DNA of 64,000 bases, from positions 85,489 through 149,488 of the forward strand of contig NZ_FNJO01000016.1 of assembly GCF_900104095.1 (NCBI RefSeq), in the 5' to 3' direction. The DNA comes from Ralstonia sp. 25mfcol4.1. GTDB taxonomy: Bacteria > Pseudomonadota > Gammaproteobacteria > Burkholderiales > Burkholderiaceae. Positions within the stretch are counted from its first letter, which is position 1, and each line of letters starts with the position of its first letter. The translations under genes were made by a program, and so were the position numbers. Positions 33,486 through 43,177 of the stretch are shown here, piece by piece. The notes below the pieces were generated by a model that was not told where the DNA came from, made no database searches, and worked only from the letters and a program-made list of their open reading frames with translations.

Positions 33486-34201
33486 GTTGTCGAGCCTCGA
33501 TGTCATTGCCTGACGAAGATCCAAAGAGCATGGGGTCTTGCCTGGCGTCTCCTTTCCCAAGGATAGAGCCTTCGCCGGTTCTTTTTTGGAACATTGCAAA
33601 CACATTGGGAACGAGCGCCGGCACTGGCAGTGTCGCCCTAAGGCCGGACTGAGGCCCTCGGGCTATCTGCTGCATGGCCCGCCGGCTCAGGGACGAATTC
33701 CAACCCTTACTGGCCCATGGGGACGTGAAAGGCGACGGCAGCACACGGTCCTTCACACTTTCCCCGGCACCCAAATCGGTAGCAGTGCTTACAAAGCGTC
33801 GTCGCGGAGTGTACTTTTATCGGGAGATCTCAAGCCTGAGACAGCGGCGGCGACGATATTCATCATCAATATCGAATAGCCGCATCCTGTGGTCCGATGG
33901 CTATCTTGAGAAATTCGACCCTGAATCGGATATCGCCACCCCTTAGTCGGGCTACAACAGCAGGGGCGCGGGGCTCCTGTTCTCGCGCCCACAGCATTTG
34001 GCGGTTATGTACCGGTCTTGCCATCCTGACGGCGCAATATCTGCTGACCGCTCCAGGGCGAACCTGGATGCCGCCACGAATCATTGGCGCTGCATTGTTC
34101 TTGCTATCCGAAGCCAAGTCGCCGTTTCGACTTGCCCGGCGGGCCGTGTCATGGTGCGCACGGAAGCCGCATATATCGGCTCAACAGTTACTCACACACG
34201 C
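33486..34201. other. Gap of ~700 bases without a convincing gene
   Basis: Frames of 80-110 codons exist on both strands (for example 33674-33946 and 33897-34220, plus), but they overlap each other, lack a ribosome-binding site and have no familiar domain. Codon use is unlike neighbouring genes. It may be the remains of degraded sequence. Confidence 0.4.
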
Positions 34202-34585
34202 CTATGCGCCGAGCGCGTAAGGGCGAGTCATGACTTCCAGCAAATGGCCGTCAGGATCATCGAAATACACTCCGCGGCCACCGTTGTGTAGATAGGTTTC
34301 GCTGGCACGTTGCTTCCCCGGATCGGCCCAATAGCGAAGCCCTCGGTCTCGAATGCGAGAGAAGACCTGGTCGAACTCGCCATCACTGATCAGAAACGCG
34401 TAATGCTGCATGGAAATCGCACCTTCGCGTTCGAAGAAGTCCAGCGAAACACCGTTGTCGAGTTTGACCACCAGCATATGCCCAAACTCTACAGGGGCTG
34501 GCAGACCCAGAATGTCCACCAGAAACTGCGCCGACTTCTGTTTGTCGCCGCACCAGACGATCGTGTGATTAAGCTGTACGCTCAT
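34202..34585 (-). CDS. VOC-superfamily (glyoxalase/bleomycin resistance-like) protein
   Basis: A 127-residue single-domain vicinal-oxygen-chelate protein: SVQLNHTIVWCGDKQKSAQFLVDILGLP opens the first beta-alpha-beta-beta-beta unit, and YFDDPDGHLLEVMTRPY closes the second. Metal-binding candidates are H6, H67-region (MQHYAFLI) and E in HLLEVM. The start MSVQLNHT follows GGGGG. Function may be a dioxygenase, isomerase or resistance role; isolation gives no clue. Confidence 0.88.
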   Translation of the reverse strand: MSVQLNHTIVWCGDKQKSAQFLVDILGLPAPVEFGHMLVVKLDNGVSLDFFEREGAISMQHYAFLISDGEFDQVFSRIRDRGLRYWADPGKQRASETYLHNGGRGVYFDDPDGHLLEVMTRPYALGA

Positions 34586-34769
34586 GGTGCCCCCGGCCGA
34601 TATGCTTGTTACGACGCAGTCTACGCCGGATCTCGCCCGATATAAAACACAACGGCTACCGACCGTCCCTAGCACCATGATATTGGGAGATGGGTCCTGG
34701 GCGTAGGACGAAGCCGGACATCAGATGCCGACGCAATGGGGACTATAGAAGACCAATCAAAGAGTCTCT

Positions 34770-36686
34770 ATGTTTCCCCCCGCCCACAGCCCCGCGTCAA
34801 ATATTCCCCCAGATCAACGGGATCTGTTCCTTGCCTTCGTGGATACGGTGGCCGACTATGCAATCGTTCTCCTCGATACAAATGGCGTCATTACGAGCTG
34901 GAATCGGGGGGCGCGACGCATGCTTGGATACGACGCATCTGAGGCCATTGGCTTGCACTTCTCGCGGCTATACACCGAAGACGCGGTCGCGCGAGGTTGG
35001 CCGCAGAAGGCACTCCTTCTGACTCAACGTCATCGCAAGCTTGAAGATGGCGGCTGGCTGATTCGTAAGGACGGCAGCCGCTTCTGGTGCAGCAACAGTA
35101 TCACGGCGGTGCACAACAGTGACGATGTGCTGATTGGCATGGGAATGGTCATTCGGGACGTCACACAACAGATGGAGTCCTCCGAGCGATTATGGGAAAG
35201 CGAGTCGACTTTCCGGCTGCTTGTGCAGAACGTGTACGACTATGCAATCTTCATGCTCGACACGGAAGGCCGCGTCGCCAGTTGGAACGTTGGAGCCAAC
35301 CGCATAAAGGGCTACGCGAGCCGGGAAATTGTCGGCCAGCATTTCTCAGTTTTCTACCCGCCCGAGGATCGGATGACGGGCAAGCCGGAACGCCTTCTCT
35401 CCATCGCGAGGGATCAGGGCCGTGTGGAGGATGAAGGCTGGCGTGTGCGAAAGGACGGCACTCAGTTTTGGGCGAGCGTTACGCTCACCGCCGTTTATGA
35501 CGAGCATCATCAGTTGGTAGGCTTCGCGAAGATAACACGCGACATGAGTGAACGCAGACACCTGGAAGAAGTTGAATCGTCTGCGCGGAGAATGAATGAG
35601 TTCTTGGCTACGTTAGCTCACGAGCTCAGGAACCCTCTCGCCCCGATGTTCAACGCAACCGCGATCATTGAAAAACATCCGGACGACAGCGGCCTTGTCA
35701 AAGCCAATCTAAGCGTTGTCCTTCGGCAACTGCGTCACCTCAGCCGGCTGGTCGACGACCTATTGGATGTGGGCCGGATGGCTGTCGGGAAGCTGGAGTT
35801 GCGAAGCACAGTCATCCCGATTCAAGCGGTGCTTGAGACAGGGTTGGAGGCTTGCTTGCCGCTCTTGGCCGCAAAGCAACAGCGAATCAATTTGCAACTA
35901 TGCGACGAGAACTTCCATGTTTTCGGCGACCTCACGCGTCTTAGTCAGGTCCTGCAAAACGTACTGAACAACGCGTCAAAATTTTCTGCCGAAGGCACGA
36001 CGATAGCCGTAGAGTGCAAATCCTGGGACAAGATTGGCACGATTTCCATTACCGATCAGGGCCGCGGCATCCCGCACGATATGCTTTCGGACATCTTTAA
36101 TCTGTTTGTTCAAGTCGATGAACCCGGCTATAGCGCAACGGGCGGCCTGGGTATCGGGCTTTCGCTGTGCAAATCGATCATCGAAAAGCATGCGGGTTCT
36201 ATTAGCGCCACCAGCGCTGGGCCGGGAAAAGGCAGCACATTCACGATACAGTTGCCTATTGCGACGCAAGTGTCCGCACCAGAAGAACCCTATATGACCG
36301 AGCCTCCCGTAGCCGGAATGAGAATCCTCATTGTCGACGACAACCAGGATGCTGCAGACAGCCTTGGCATGCTTCTCCAAATGGACGGGCACGCTATAGA
36401 AGTTGCCTACGATGGTGTGTCTGCCATCCACAAGGTTTCCGCCTTTGTTCCCGATGTCGCGCTGATCGATCTGGCAATGCCCGATATGGATGGATACGAG
36501 TTGATCGAAGAGCTCCGCGAGTTTGCAAAATTGGACCATACGCGCTTCTACGCATTAACCGGATTCAGTGAGGCAGCCGTACGGGACCGTGTCGCTGAGG
36601 CGGGATTCAATGGCCACATTGTCAAACCAATCGATCCGGCTGCGCTAAAGAAGACGATCTTTCCCGTCGGATCCGGTAATCCGTAG
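34770..36686 (+). CDS. Hybrid sensor histidine kinase (PAS-PAS-HisKA-HATPase-REC)
   Basis: A 638-residue soluble hybrid kinase. Two PAS domains occupy residues ~18-140 and ~145-265 (both contain YAI-LLDT/FMLDT, SWNxGAxR and FRKDGxxFW). The phospho-His box is at H284 (LATLAHELRNPLAP). The ATPase has the N box NVLNNASKFS, G1 ITDQGRGIP and G2 GGLGIGLSL. The C-terminal receiver has acidic DDN near 521 and the phospho-Asp D567 (LIDLAMPDMDGYE) with K near 625 (HIVKPID). No transmembrane helix is seen, so it senses an intracellular signal. No separate response regulator is adjacent. Confidence 0.93.
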   Translation: MFPPAHSPASNIPPDQRDLFLAFVDTVADYAIVLLDTNGVITSWNRGARRMLGYDASEAIGLHFSRLYTEDAVARGWPQKALLLTQRHRKLEDGGWLIRKDGSRFWCSNSITAVHNSDDVLIGMGMVIRDVTQQMESSERLWESESTFRLLVQNVYDYAIFMLDTEGRVASWNVGANRIKGYASREIVGQHFSVFYPPEDRMTGKPERLLSIARDQGRVEDEGWRVRKDGTQFWASVTLTAVYDEHHQLVGFAKITRDMSERRHLEEVESSARRMNEFLATLAHELRNPLAPMFNATAIIEKHPDDSGLVKANLSVVLRQLRHLSRLVDDLLDVGRMAVGKLELRSTVIPIQAVLETGLEACLPLLAAKQQRINLQLCDENFHVFGDLTRLSQVLQNVLNNASKFSAEGTTIAVECKSWDKIGTISITDQGRGIPHDMLSDIFNLFVQVDEPGYSATGGLGIGLSLCKSIIEKHAGSISATSAGPGKGSTFTIQLPIATQVSAPEEPYMTEPPVAGMRILIVDDNQDAADSLGMLLQMDGHAIEVAYDGVSAIHKVSAFVPDVALIDLAMPDMDGYELIEELREFAKLDHTRFYALTGFSEAAVRDRVAEAGFNGHIVKPIDPAALKKTIFPVGSGNP

Positions 36687-36894
36687 CCGTATTCCTTTGT
36701 CCATCAAGGCCCGGTCGAGCCGGCGACTTCCAGCCTGCTTTCGGCAGGTGGAGGACCTACTGCTTCATACGAAGCTCTACACGCTTGGGCCGAAAACCAT
36801 GGCGTTGAAGACGGTGGCGTAGCTGTAGTGGCAACCGGGCGCAGCCGGGGCGCCGACGCGTACGATGCGTAGCGCGCCATCGCACTTGTTTTGA

Positions 36895-38049
36895 TTACCA
36901 GCCATGCAACCGGCTCCATTCGGTGATCTCGCCATCTTCAGCGACAGCCTGGTAGGAGGGAAACTGCGCGCCCGTGGAACAAGCGTGGTTGGGTAGGATA
37001 CGCAGCCGAGTGCCGATCGGGAAGCGCTTGGCGATGTCAGTGTCCGTAGCATCCGCGCGCGACAGGATGCCGTGCTCCTGATTTGCGCCACGGAGGATGT
37101 AGCCCGGAATGACTGCGCCTTCTACTCCGCACACTTGTCCATAGCCGAAGTCGCGTTTCTGGTTCTGTGTGCCTCGGTCGCGGCTCATGGCCATCCACCC
37201 GGCGTCCACAATGGCCCAGCCTTTTTCGGCTTGGTGTCCGATCACAGTGGTTATCACGCTCAGTGCGATGTCTTCGGTCGAACAAACGCCCACGTTGTGC
37301 ATTACGAGGTCGAAGAAGACATAAACACCGGCGCGTACTTCTGTCACGCCTTGCAGGTGTGTCGCGGAGAGCGCCGTCGGCGTTGAGCCAACGCTGACCA
37401 CCGGGCAGGGCAGGCCGGCTTCGCGCAGTCGATCGGCGGCGTAAACACAGCCCGCCCGCTCCTGCTCGGCCATCGTGACGAGTGCCTCCGGTGTATCGAG
37501 TTCATAGCTGGAACCGGCATGCGTCATCACACCACCAAGACGCGCACCGCCTTCGTGCAGCACGGTCGCGACATCGATCAGTGCTGGCTCATCCGGGCGG
37601 ATGCCGGAGCGGTGGCCGTCGGTATCGATCTCGATCCAGACTTCGAAGACCTCATCGTTTTCAGCGCCGAAGGCAACGATGGCGCGAGCAGAGTCCACGC
37701 TGTCGGTCACGATCTTCAGGTCGCAGCCCCGGCGGCGGAGCGCCAAAGCTTGGGGCAGCTTGTTGGCCACCATGCCCACACCGTAGAGGATGTCGGTGAT
37801 GCCGTCGTCAAAGAAATGTGCCGCTTCCTTCAGTGTGGAGACGGTAATGCCGCTGGCTCCCGCTGAAATCTGCGCACCTACGACCTGGGAGCACTTGCTG
37901 GTTTTGGCGTGCGGGCGGAAGCGCACGCCAAGAGCGTCCATGCGCGCCTGCATCCGTCGTATGTTCCGATGCATGCGCGAGGTGTCGACGACCGCTGCGG
38001 GAGTTTCCAACTTCATAAGCGACGCGGGGGAAATGTTCATGTCATCCAT
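36895..38049 (-). CDS. DSD1/D-threonine aldolase-family PLP enzyme
   Basis: A 384-residue fold-type III (alanine racemase N-terminal barrel) enzyme. The PLP lysine is K49 (RPHAKTSKCSQVVG). The C-terminal domain holds a metal-binding His-Cys pair (LPNHACST). These features are shared by D-threonine aldolase, D-serine dehydratase and related D-beta-hydroxy amino acid enzymes. The start MDDMNISP is used; the second Met is equally possible. It lies seven bases after the tail of a degenerate gene and downstream of a HAD hydrolase on the same strand. A divergent LysR is likely to control them. Confidence 0.92.
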   Translation of the reverse strand: MDDMNISPASLMKLETPAAVVDTSRMHRNIRRMQARMDALGVRFRPHAKTSKCSQVVGAQISAGASGITVSTLKEAAHFFDDGITDILYGVGMVANKLPQALALRRRGCDLKIVTDSVDSARAIVAFGAENDEVFEVWIEIDTDGHRSGIRPDEPALIDVATVLHEGGARLGGVMTHAGSSYELDTPEALVTMAEQERAGCVYAADRLREAGLPCPVVSVGSTPTALSATHLQGVTEVRAGVYVFFDLVMHNVGVCSTEDIALSVITTVIGHQAEKGWAIVDAGWMAMSRDRGTQNQKRDFGYGQVCGVEGAVIPGYILRGANQEHGILSRADATDTDIAKRFPIGTRLRILPNHACSTGAQFPSYQAVAEDGEITEWSRLHGW

Positions 38050-38056
38050 GATCTTG

Positions 38057-38378
38057 TCAGTCCAGGTATTGGCTCTTGGCCTTCAGTGCCGGTACGTCTT
38101 CGCGCAGGCCACGCGAGATGAGGCGCGACACCGCGCCGGACGAGATATCTCCGGCGGCAGGCAGGTCAACCCCGACTGCCTGCGTTTGCCGGCGAAATTG
38201 CGGATCAGCTGCCGCGGCCCAACGCGTCGCTGGGCCCTCCGGCGGGGAACGGCACAACCAGTGTGATGGGGCGTGTTGGGAAAGCGGGGCTCTGCGCCAT
38301 CGCCTGGGCCGCCATCGCGAACACGGCCACAGCGATCGTTTGCCCAAAGCGTTTCATCCTGAAAGACATGCGGGCCAT
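38057..38378 (-). pseudogene. Truncated Bug-family binding protein joined to an alien tail
   Basis: The first ~58 codons (38205-38378) encode a complete Bug signal peptide (MKRFGQTIAVAVFAMAAQAMAQ) and the first strand FPTRPITLVVPFPAGGPSDALGRG, then a stop. The remaining ~270 residues of a normal Bug protein are missing. Directly downstream, in another frame, is a protein-like tail ending ISRGLREDVPALKAKSQYLD, stopping at 38057. It looks like the C-terminus of an unrelated protein. A deletion fusing two genes is the simplest explanation. Confidence 0.7.
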
Positions 38379-38389
38379 AGCGAATCCTC

Positions 38390-39058
38390 TTAGTGGCGGG
38401 CAGCACGAAAGGACCGCAACCACGGCAGTGCCGGGGGCAGGGTCGAATATTCGACTTCCGGCGCCGGCGCGCCGACGGGCAACGCGAGGCCGACGCGGTT
38501 ATGCCAATACGTGCGCAATCCCACCACTGAGGTACCGAACATGTCATAGCCGGAACCGGCGACGAAGGCCGCGTCGGGTGCCTGCACGCGGAGTTCCTGC
38601 AGGGCAAGCTGGTACGGGCGCGGGTCCGGTTTGTAGTAGCCGGCTGCCTCGGAAGTGACCACTACATCCCAGTCGATTCCCAGCAGGCCGGCAGCGCGCT
38701 GGCCCAGGCGCTCGGAACAGTTAGTCACGACGGCCAGTTTGCAATGCGGCCGCAGTGCCTGAAGCAACTCGCGGGCGCCCTCCCACGGCGGCAATTCGTC
38801 CCAGTGCGCTTCGAGTGCCGCCGGTGCCGTCGAAGGCAGGCCCACATGTTCCGCTGCTTCCCGCACCAATTGTTCATAACTCACGTAGGCGCCGCAGCCG
38901 TAGGTCCTCCGCAGGTACTCGGCCCGCCACGCGCGGCCCGCCCCCTCGGACCCGGCGGCTGAGTTCCAGAGGGTCCAGGAGTCCAGCAAGGCGGTGAGCA
39001 GGTCGAAAAGCACGGCACTCGGCCAGGCGGGCGATGGGCGGGAAGCAAGTATGTCCAT
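38390..39058 (-). CDS. HAD-superfamily hydrolase (haloacid dehalogenase-like)
   Basis: A 222-residue HAD-IA hydrolase resembling type II haloacid dehalogenases and phosphoglycolate-type phosphatases. Motif I is LFDLLTALLD with nucleophile D19, motif II is VVTNCS near residue 117, motif III contains K at YYKPDP, and motif IV is AGSGYDMFG. A phosphatase would need a second Asp two residues after the nucleophile; here it is Leu (D-L-L), which favours the dehalogenase-type active site, though this is not decisive. It is the first gene of a minus-strand group with the Bug remnant and the PLP enzyme, divergent from LysR. Confidence 0.88.
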   Translation of the reverse strand: MDILASRPSPAWPSAVLFDLLTALLDSWTLWNSAAGSEGAGRAWRAEYLRRTYGCGAYVSYEQLVREAAEHVGLPSTAPAALEAHWDELPPWEGARELLQALRPHCKLAVVTNCSERLGQRAAGLLGIDWDVVVTSEAAGYYKPDPRPYQLALQELRVQAPDAAFVAGSGYDMFGTSVVGLRTYWHNRVGLALPVGAPAPEVEYSTLPPALPWLRSFRAARH

Positions 39059-39176
39059 GAGATCCTTTTTGCGAGAGGTCTGCGCAGCGGTGCACTGTCG
39101 TCAGAGGTTCCCAGTGTAGAAACGATAGTGTGGCTCGTGGTTAAATCTCGGAACATCAATCGTTAAGCTGAAGTGA

Positions 39177-40100
39177 ATGATCCAGATCGAGGACTTGCGG
39201 CTGGTCGAGGCGCTGGCACAGTCGCCCTCGCTTAGCGCAGCGGCGCGAGCGCTTAATGTGACGCCCCCGGCATTGTCTGCGCGCCTGCGCAAGCTGGAGT
39301 TCATGCTGGGCCTTGCGCTTGCCACCCGCACTGCCCGGCGGTTGAGCCTGACGCCCGAAGGCGAACGCTTCGCGCGTGAGAGCGCGGCGCTGCTGGCTCA
39401 GCTCAATGCGCTTCCCGAGTCTTTCAGGCGGGAGGACAGCCAGCTCACAGGAACGCTCCGTATTGCCGCCCCCTTTGGCTACGGACGGCACCATATCGCC
39501 CCACTGCTGGGGCGCTTTGCACTGGCCCATCCGGGTTTGCGCCTGCAGCTCGATTTGCATGAGACCCCCTGGCCAGACCGGCACGACTCGGATGCCGTGG
39601 TCCACATCGGCGCGGTGCGCGATTCATCCTGGATCGCCCGCACACTCGCCCCCAATGCACGCTGGCTGTGCGCCAGCCCGGCCTACTTGAGCCAGCACGG
39701 CACGCCTGCGCAGCCCCGCGACTTGCTCTCGCACGCCTGCATCTGCATCCGGGAGAACGACGAGGACGTGACGCTGTGGCGATTCCGCAGGCCAGGCGCC
39801 AGCGGAGGGCGGCGATCCCTGGCACGAGAGACCGTGCGTGTCGTGGCTGCCTATACCAGCAATGACGGCAGTATTGCGCGTCAGTGGGCAGAGCAGGGCC
39901 TGGGACTGGTGCTCCGTTCGGAATGGGACGTGGCCGACGCTGTCGCGCGCGGCAGACTGGTGCGGGTGCTGGCCGACTGGGAGTTTGACAGCGCGCCGGT
40001 GACATTGCTGGTGCCGACCCGTCGCGGACGTACGGCCCGTGTGCAAGCGGTAATGCAATTCCTGGAAGAGGAGTTGGGAGGCGACCGGCAGGTGCAGTGA
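39177..40100 (+). CDS. LysR-family transcriptional regulator
   Basis: A 307-residue LysR protein with its HTH at residues ~3-60 (IQIEDLRLVEALAQSPSLSAAARALNVTPPALSARLRKLE) and an effector domain resembling those controlling catabolic genes. It is divergent from the HAD gene across 118 bases. It likely controls the HAD/PLP-enzyme genes; the substrate class (a D-amino or hydroxy acid) is inferred only from those targets. Confidence 0.93.
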   Translation: MIQIEDLRLVEALAQSPSLSAAARALNVTPPALSARLRKLEFMLGLALATRTARRLSLTPEGERFARESAALLAQLNALPESFRREDSQLTGTLRIAAPFGYGRHHIAPLLGRFALAHPGLRLQLDLHETPWPDRHDSDAVVHIGAVRDSSWIARTLAPNARWLCASPAYLSQHGTPAQPRDLLSHACICIRENDEDVTLWRFRRPGASGGRRSLARETVRVVAAYTSNDGSIARQWAEQGLGLVLRSEWDVADAVARGRLVRVLADWEFDSAPVTLLVPTRRGRTARVQAVMQFLEEELGGDRQVQ

Positions 40101-40449
40101 GGTGCGCTGAACGTTGTGTTTGAGCGTAAACCCGCCAGCGCGGATCCAACGATGAACGCTGATCCGTGCTTCTTCATGATCCCAAACTTGGACCGGATGA
40201 ACCTCACGCGTCGGGCGGCATGCAGTGACCCAGGTGGAAGCCCGAGATGGCGATCACTGTCTCCGCGTTTGGTCCTGTCCCCGGGAAGAAAAACCTCGTC
40301 GTCCCCCAAGCTCCAATGCCGACAATTCAATCTGGTGGACGCCCCGACATCCGAGAACGCCCCTGAACAATGGAGTGTTGGGGCCATCAGCATGTCGGTT
40401 TCCTAAAAACCTATACTGTTAGCGCCTGAGTTGGAACCGGAGCCCCGCC
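40101..40449. other. Non-coding gap, nothing recognised
   Basis: About 350 bases with no frame of credible composition and no clear repeat. The last ~60 bases probably hold the promoter of the small gene at 40450. Confidence 0.4.
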
Positions 40450-40746
40450 ATGGCCAATCTTTCATACTGTCACGCCGAAACCGACGCACGCGATCCCGTC
40501 GAGCCTCTGATCCTTGATCTTCTGGAATGGATAGGGCCTGATGCACGACCTTACATCGAGGTCATCGAAGCTTGGCGCACCTCATGTCCTCGCCTGCCGG
40601 TTTGGGAGGAAGCCAACGCCCGAGGCTATCTGACACGCATCCATTCGCCCGGTGGCGTCGCTGAAGTCAAAGTCAGCGAGGCCGGTGCCGCTCATTTGCG
40701 ACTTAGGCGGGGCAGGTCCACGGGGAGTCCGCACTATTCGGCTTGA
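40450..40746 (+). CDS. Small hypothetical protein
   Basis: A 98-residue protein with no family known to me. The N-terminus (MANLSYCHAETDARDPVEPLILDLLEWIG) is helical, followed by a compact segment VWEEANARGYLTRIHSPGGVAEVKVSEAG that could form a beta-rich domain. CGGAGCCC lies close upstream of the ATG. Composition is protein-like and distinct from the overlapping frames. It stands alone between two non-coding stretches. Confidence 0.6.
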   Translation: MANLSYCHAETDARDPVEPLILDLLEWIGPDARPYIEVIEAWRTSCPRLPVWEEANARGYLTRIHSPGGVAEVKVSEAGAAHLRLRRGRSTGSPHYSA

Positions 40747-40877
40747 ATGTCAGAGCAGAGCTTCCACCGCCCGGAATGGACATGGATATCGAATGTCCGG
40801 TTGAATCTACACCATAAAACGGTGGCCCAAAGAGCTGCCTGTGAGGTGCCACCGGTGTCAAATCGACACTAAAACTA

Positions 40878-41864
40878 TCAAAGCGGCTTGGGGGAGTACA
40901 GCGCGCTTTGGAATTCCGGCACGTACTCGTACTTGAGCATCTTGCCGAGATTCAAGGACTTGATAAACGTCGATAGGCTTCCTTCAGTCAAGCCAAGGCT
41001 CACCGCGTCCGCACGCGTGCTCGAGGCATGGCTGAGCTGGCGTGAAGTTGCAAAGCCAGTGGTTAATTTCCCTTGCTGATCCACGTTAGTAAAGCTGTTG
41101 GTCACCATCGAGATCTTGCTCGAGAGATCACCCAGTTTTTCCGCGTCGATGGTGACATCGACTTTGCCGGTTTCGCTGTCGAGGATCTGGACAATGACTG
41201 ACTTCTCCGTCTCGCGGTAGTTGATGCCTGTCAGCCATTTGGGCAGGTTATAGCCTACAACGCCCCGCACCCGCGCCAGCTCTGTGTTGACTGGAAGTTT
41301 CAGTACGTAGCCCCAGAAGTCCCCGGACATCGCCTGACTGATCAAGGTAAATGGCCCGAAGCTGGAACTGCCCGGCCGAGTCGTGATGACCGAGAGACCA
41401 ATCTCGTTGTAAGCGTCGTTATCGCAAAAGTGGTAGGCGTACGCGGTGAGAGCGACAAGGCCCCGGCCCGGCCAGACCTGAAGCGGTTGCACCTTCTCGA
41501 GTACGTTCGCTGGCATCAATTCCCGCAACCTGTTCAGGTCGGCGGTGAATACGGCCGTCAACCTGCTGTTCCTGTAGTAGAAATTTGGCGAATAGGATTC
41601 GAAGCCAATATCCACCTTCTCCTTCTTGAGTTCCTTGAACCAGCTCAGGTCAACGTCCGGGGCTTCCGCTTCAATGACGGAAAGGGGAGGGTTGGAGCGA
41701 TAGCGGTCATAAAGTCCGCCTTTTACCACAGGTACCTCATGGCCGGCGATATCGATCGTTGTGCTCTCAGCGTGCTGGATATCTGATGCGCCATCGGCCC
41801 AAACAGGGCTCAGGTTGGCGCTCAGAAGTACGCCGGTAGCCGCCGCTAGTCTTTTGATCTTCAT
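40878..41864 (-). CDS. Secreted acetoacetate decarboxylase-like protein
   Basis: A 328-residue protein with a signal peptide (LAAATGVLLSANLSPVWA). The body resembles the acetoacetate-decarboxylase fold: LTAVFTADLNRLRELMPANVLEKVQPLQVWPGRGLVALTAYAYHFCD and GVVGYNLPKWLTGI. The catalytic Lys pair of true decarboxylases is not evident by eye, so activity is doubtful. Export of such a fold is unusual. It lies 51 bases downstream of the NADH:flavin oxidoreductase gene on the same strand, so the two may form an operon. Confidence 0.75.
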   Translation of the reverse strand: MKIKRLAAATGVLLSANLSPVWADGASDIQHAESTTIDIAGHEVPVVKGGLYDRYRSNPPLSVIEAEAPDVDLSWFKELKKEKVDIGFESYSPNFYYRNSRLTAVFTADLNRLRELMPANVLEKVQPLQVWPGRGLVALTAYAYHFCDNDAYNEIGLSVITTRPGSSSFGPFTLISQAMSGDFWGYVLKLPVNTELARVRGVVGYNLPKWLTGINYRETEKSVIVQILDSETGKVDVTIDAEKLGDLSSKISMVTNSFTNVDQQGKLTTGFATSRQLSHASSTRADAVSLGLTEGSLSTFIKSLNLGKMLKYEYVPEFQSALYSPKPL

Positions 41865-41915
41865 GTTGTTGACGAGTAATACTTGAGTTGAGAAAGATGG
41901 TGGCGATCTGGATGG

Positions 41916-43151
41916 TCAGAAATGGGCGCGCTGGGTTATCCAGCGCCGATACTGACGAACGCGCCGAGCGTTGGAAACCTGCTGCAGGATCAGGGCACGC
42001 AGCGGTGACACCTTCGGATTAGTCGGCTTACCATGGCTGAGCTTGCGCAGTTGAAACTTGACTGCCGCCATGTTGGCCAGCGAGGCCAAGGGCTTGTTCT
42101 TCCAGGTTATCGGGCGTAGCACTGGCGCGCTGTCCTTACCATCACGCCAATCGCGTGGCAGATTGGGGTCGATCGCCAGGGCGGTGCCAATGCCAACCAT
42201 GTCCACGCCGCTCTTGATCACCTCCTTGGCCACCGGCCAACGGCGGATACCTCCCGTGACCATCACCGGCATCTTTGCCACCGTGCGGATGTCGCGGGCG
42301 AACTGGGCAAAGTAGGCCTCCCGGGCGAGCGTGCTGCCGTCGCGGGCGTCGCCCTGCATGGCCGGTGCTTCGTAACTCCCGCCCGACAGTTCGACCAGAT
42401 CAACGGCCAACTCATTAAGCAACTTCACAACCTGGCGAGCGTCTTCCGCGCTGAATCCACCGCGCTGAAAGTCGGCCGAGTTCAGCTTCACGGCAACCGC
42501 GAATCGAGGCGAAACCACAGCGCGTACGGCCTTTACGATTTCAATGAGCAGGCGGGCGCGGTTCTCGAGCGTGCCACCCCACTCATCCGTCCTTTGGTTG
42601 CTCAACGGTGAAAGGAATTGGCTCAGTAAATAGCCGTGTGCCGCGTGAATTTCGACGCCCGTGAAGCCGGCCTGCTCCGCCAGTTGGGCTGTATGGGCAA
42701 AGCGACGGACTACGTCCTCGATGACTTGGTGCGTCATCGCCCTTGGCGCGTTAAAGTGTCTCGACATGTTGCCCAGCTTCAATGGCACCGCAGAGGGCGC
42801 CCAGGTGGGCTGCCCGAGATTTGCAGGCATCTGTCGGCCCGGATGATTGATCTGCACCCAGAACTCCGCCCCGTTGGCCCGGCCGACCTGCGCCCAGCGC
42901 TTGAACCGGTCCAGATGTCGGGCGTCCTCCAGGACCACGCCGCCCGGCCCGGTCATTGCACGGCTGTCTACCATTACGTTGCCAGTGATCAGCAGACCTG
43001 CGCCCCCTCCTGCCCAGGCTCTGTAAAGGCGCACCAGCTCCTCGGAAGGCGCGTGGTCTTCGTCTGCCATGTTCTCTTCCATAGCAGCTTTTGCGATGCG
43101 GTTCGGAATAGTCGAACCGTTGGGGAGTGCGAGTTTGTCGAACACGTTCAT
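41916..43151 (-). CDS. Old-yellow-enzyme-family NADH:flavin oxidoreductase
   Basis: A 411-residue TIM-barrel FMN enzyme. It opens MNVFDKLALPNGSTIPNRIAKAAMEENMAD and has the substrate-binding IHAAHGYLLSQFLSPLSNQRTDEWGGTLENR (H-A-A-H pair) near residue 176, plus VDLVELSGGSYEAP and PVMVTGG in the FMN site. The family reduces alkenes, enals or nitro compounds. A C-terminal ~60-residue extension is longer than in the basic OYE. Its promoter has the layout controlled by MerR proteins (43178-43208), next to a MerR remnant. It is probably part of an oxidative-stress or xenobiotic response. Confidence 0.9.
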   Translation of the reverse strand: MNVFDKLALPNGSTIPNRIAKAAMEENMADEDHAPSEELVRLYRAWAGGGAGLLITGNVMVDSRAMTGPGGVVLEDARHLDRFKRWAQVGRANGAEFWVQINHPGRQMPANLGQPTWAPSAVPLKLGNMSRHFNAPRAMTHQVIEDVVRRFAHTAQLAEQAGFTGVEIHAAHGYLLSQFLSPLSNQRTDEWGGTLENRARLLIEIVKAVRAVVSPRFAVAVKLNSADFQRGGFSAEDARQVVKLLNELAVDLVELSGGSYEAPAMQGDARDGSTLAREAYFAQFARDIRTVAKMPVMVTGGIRRWPVAKEVIKSGVDMVGIGTALAIDPNLPRDWRDGKDSAPVLRPITWKNKPLASLANMAAVKFQLRKLSHGKPTNPKVSPLRALILQQVSNARRVRQYRRWITQRAHF

Positions 43152-43177
43152 GGGGTCACCTCATTGATCGTGCGTCG

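Noticed and set aside
33606..34220. Several frames of 80-110 codons on both strands
   Set aside because: They overlap one another, have no ribosome-binding sites and no recognisable domain or favourable codon pattern.
36687..36740. Hairpin CCTGC/GCAGG after the histidine kinase as a terminator
   Set aside because: The stem is only five base pairs and not followed by a T-tract.
41865..41915. Separate promoter for the ADC-like gene
   Set aside because: The 51-base gap has no readable promoter; co-transcription with the OYE-family gene is simpler.
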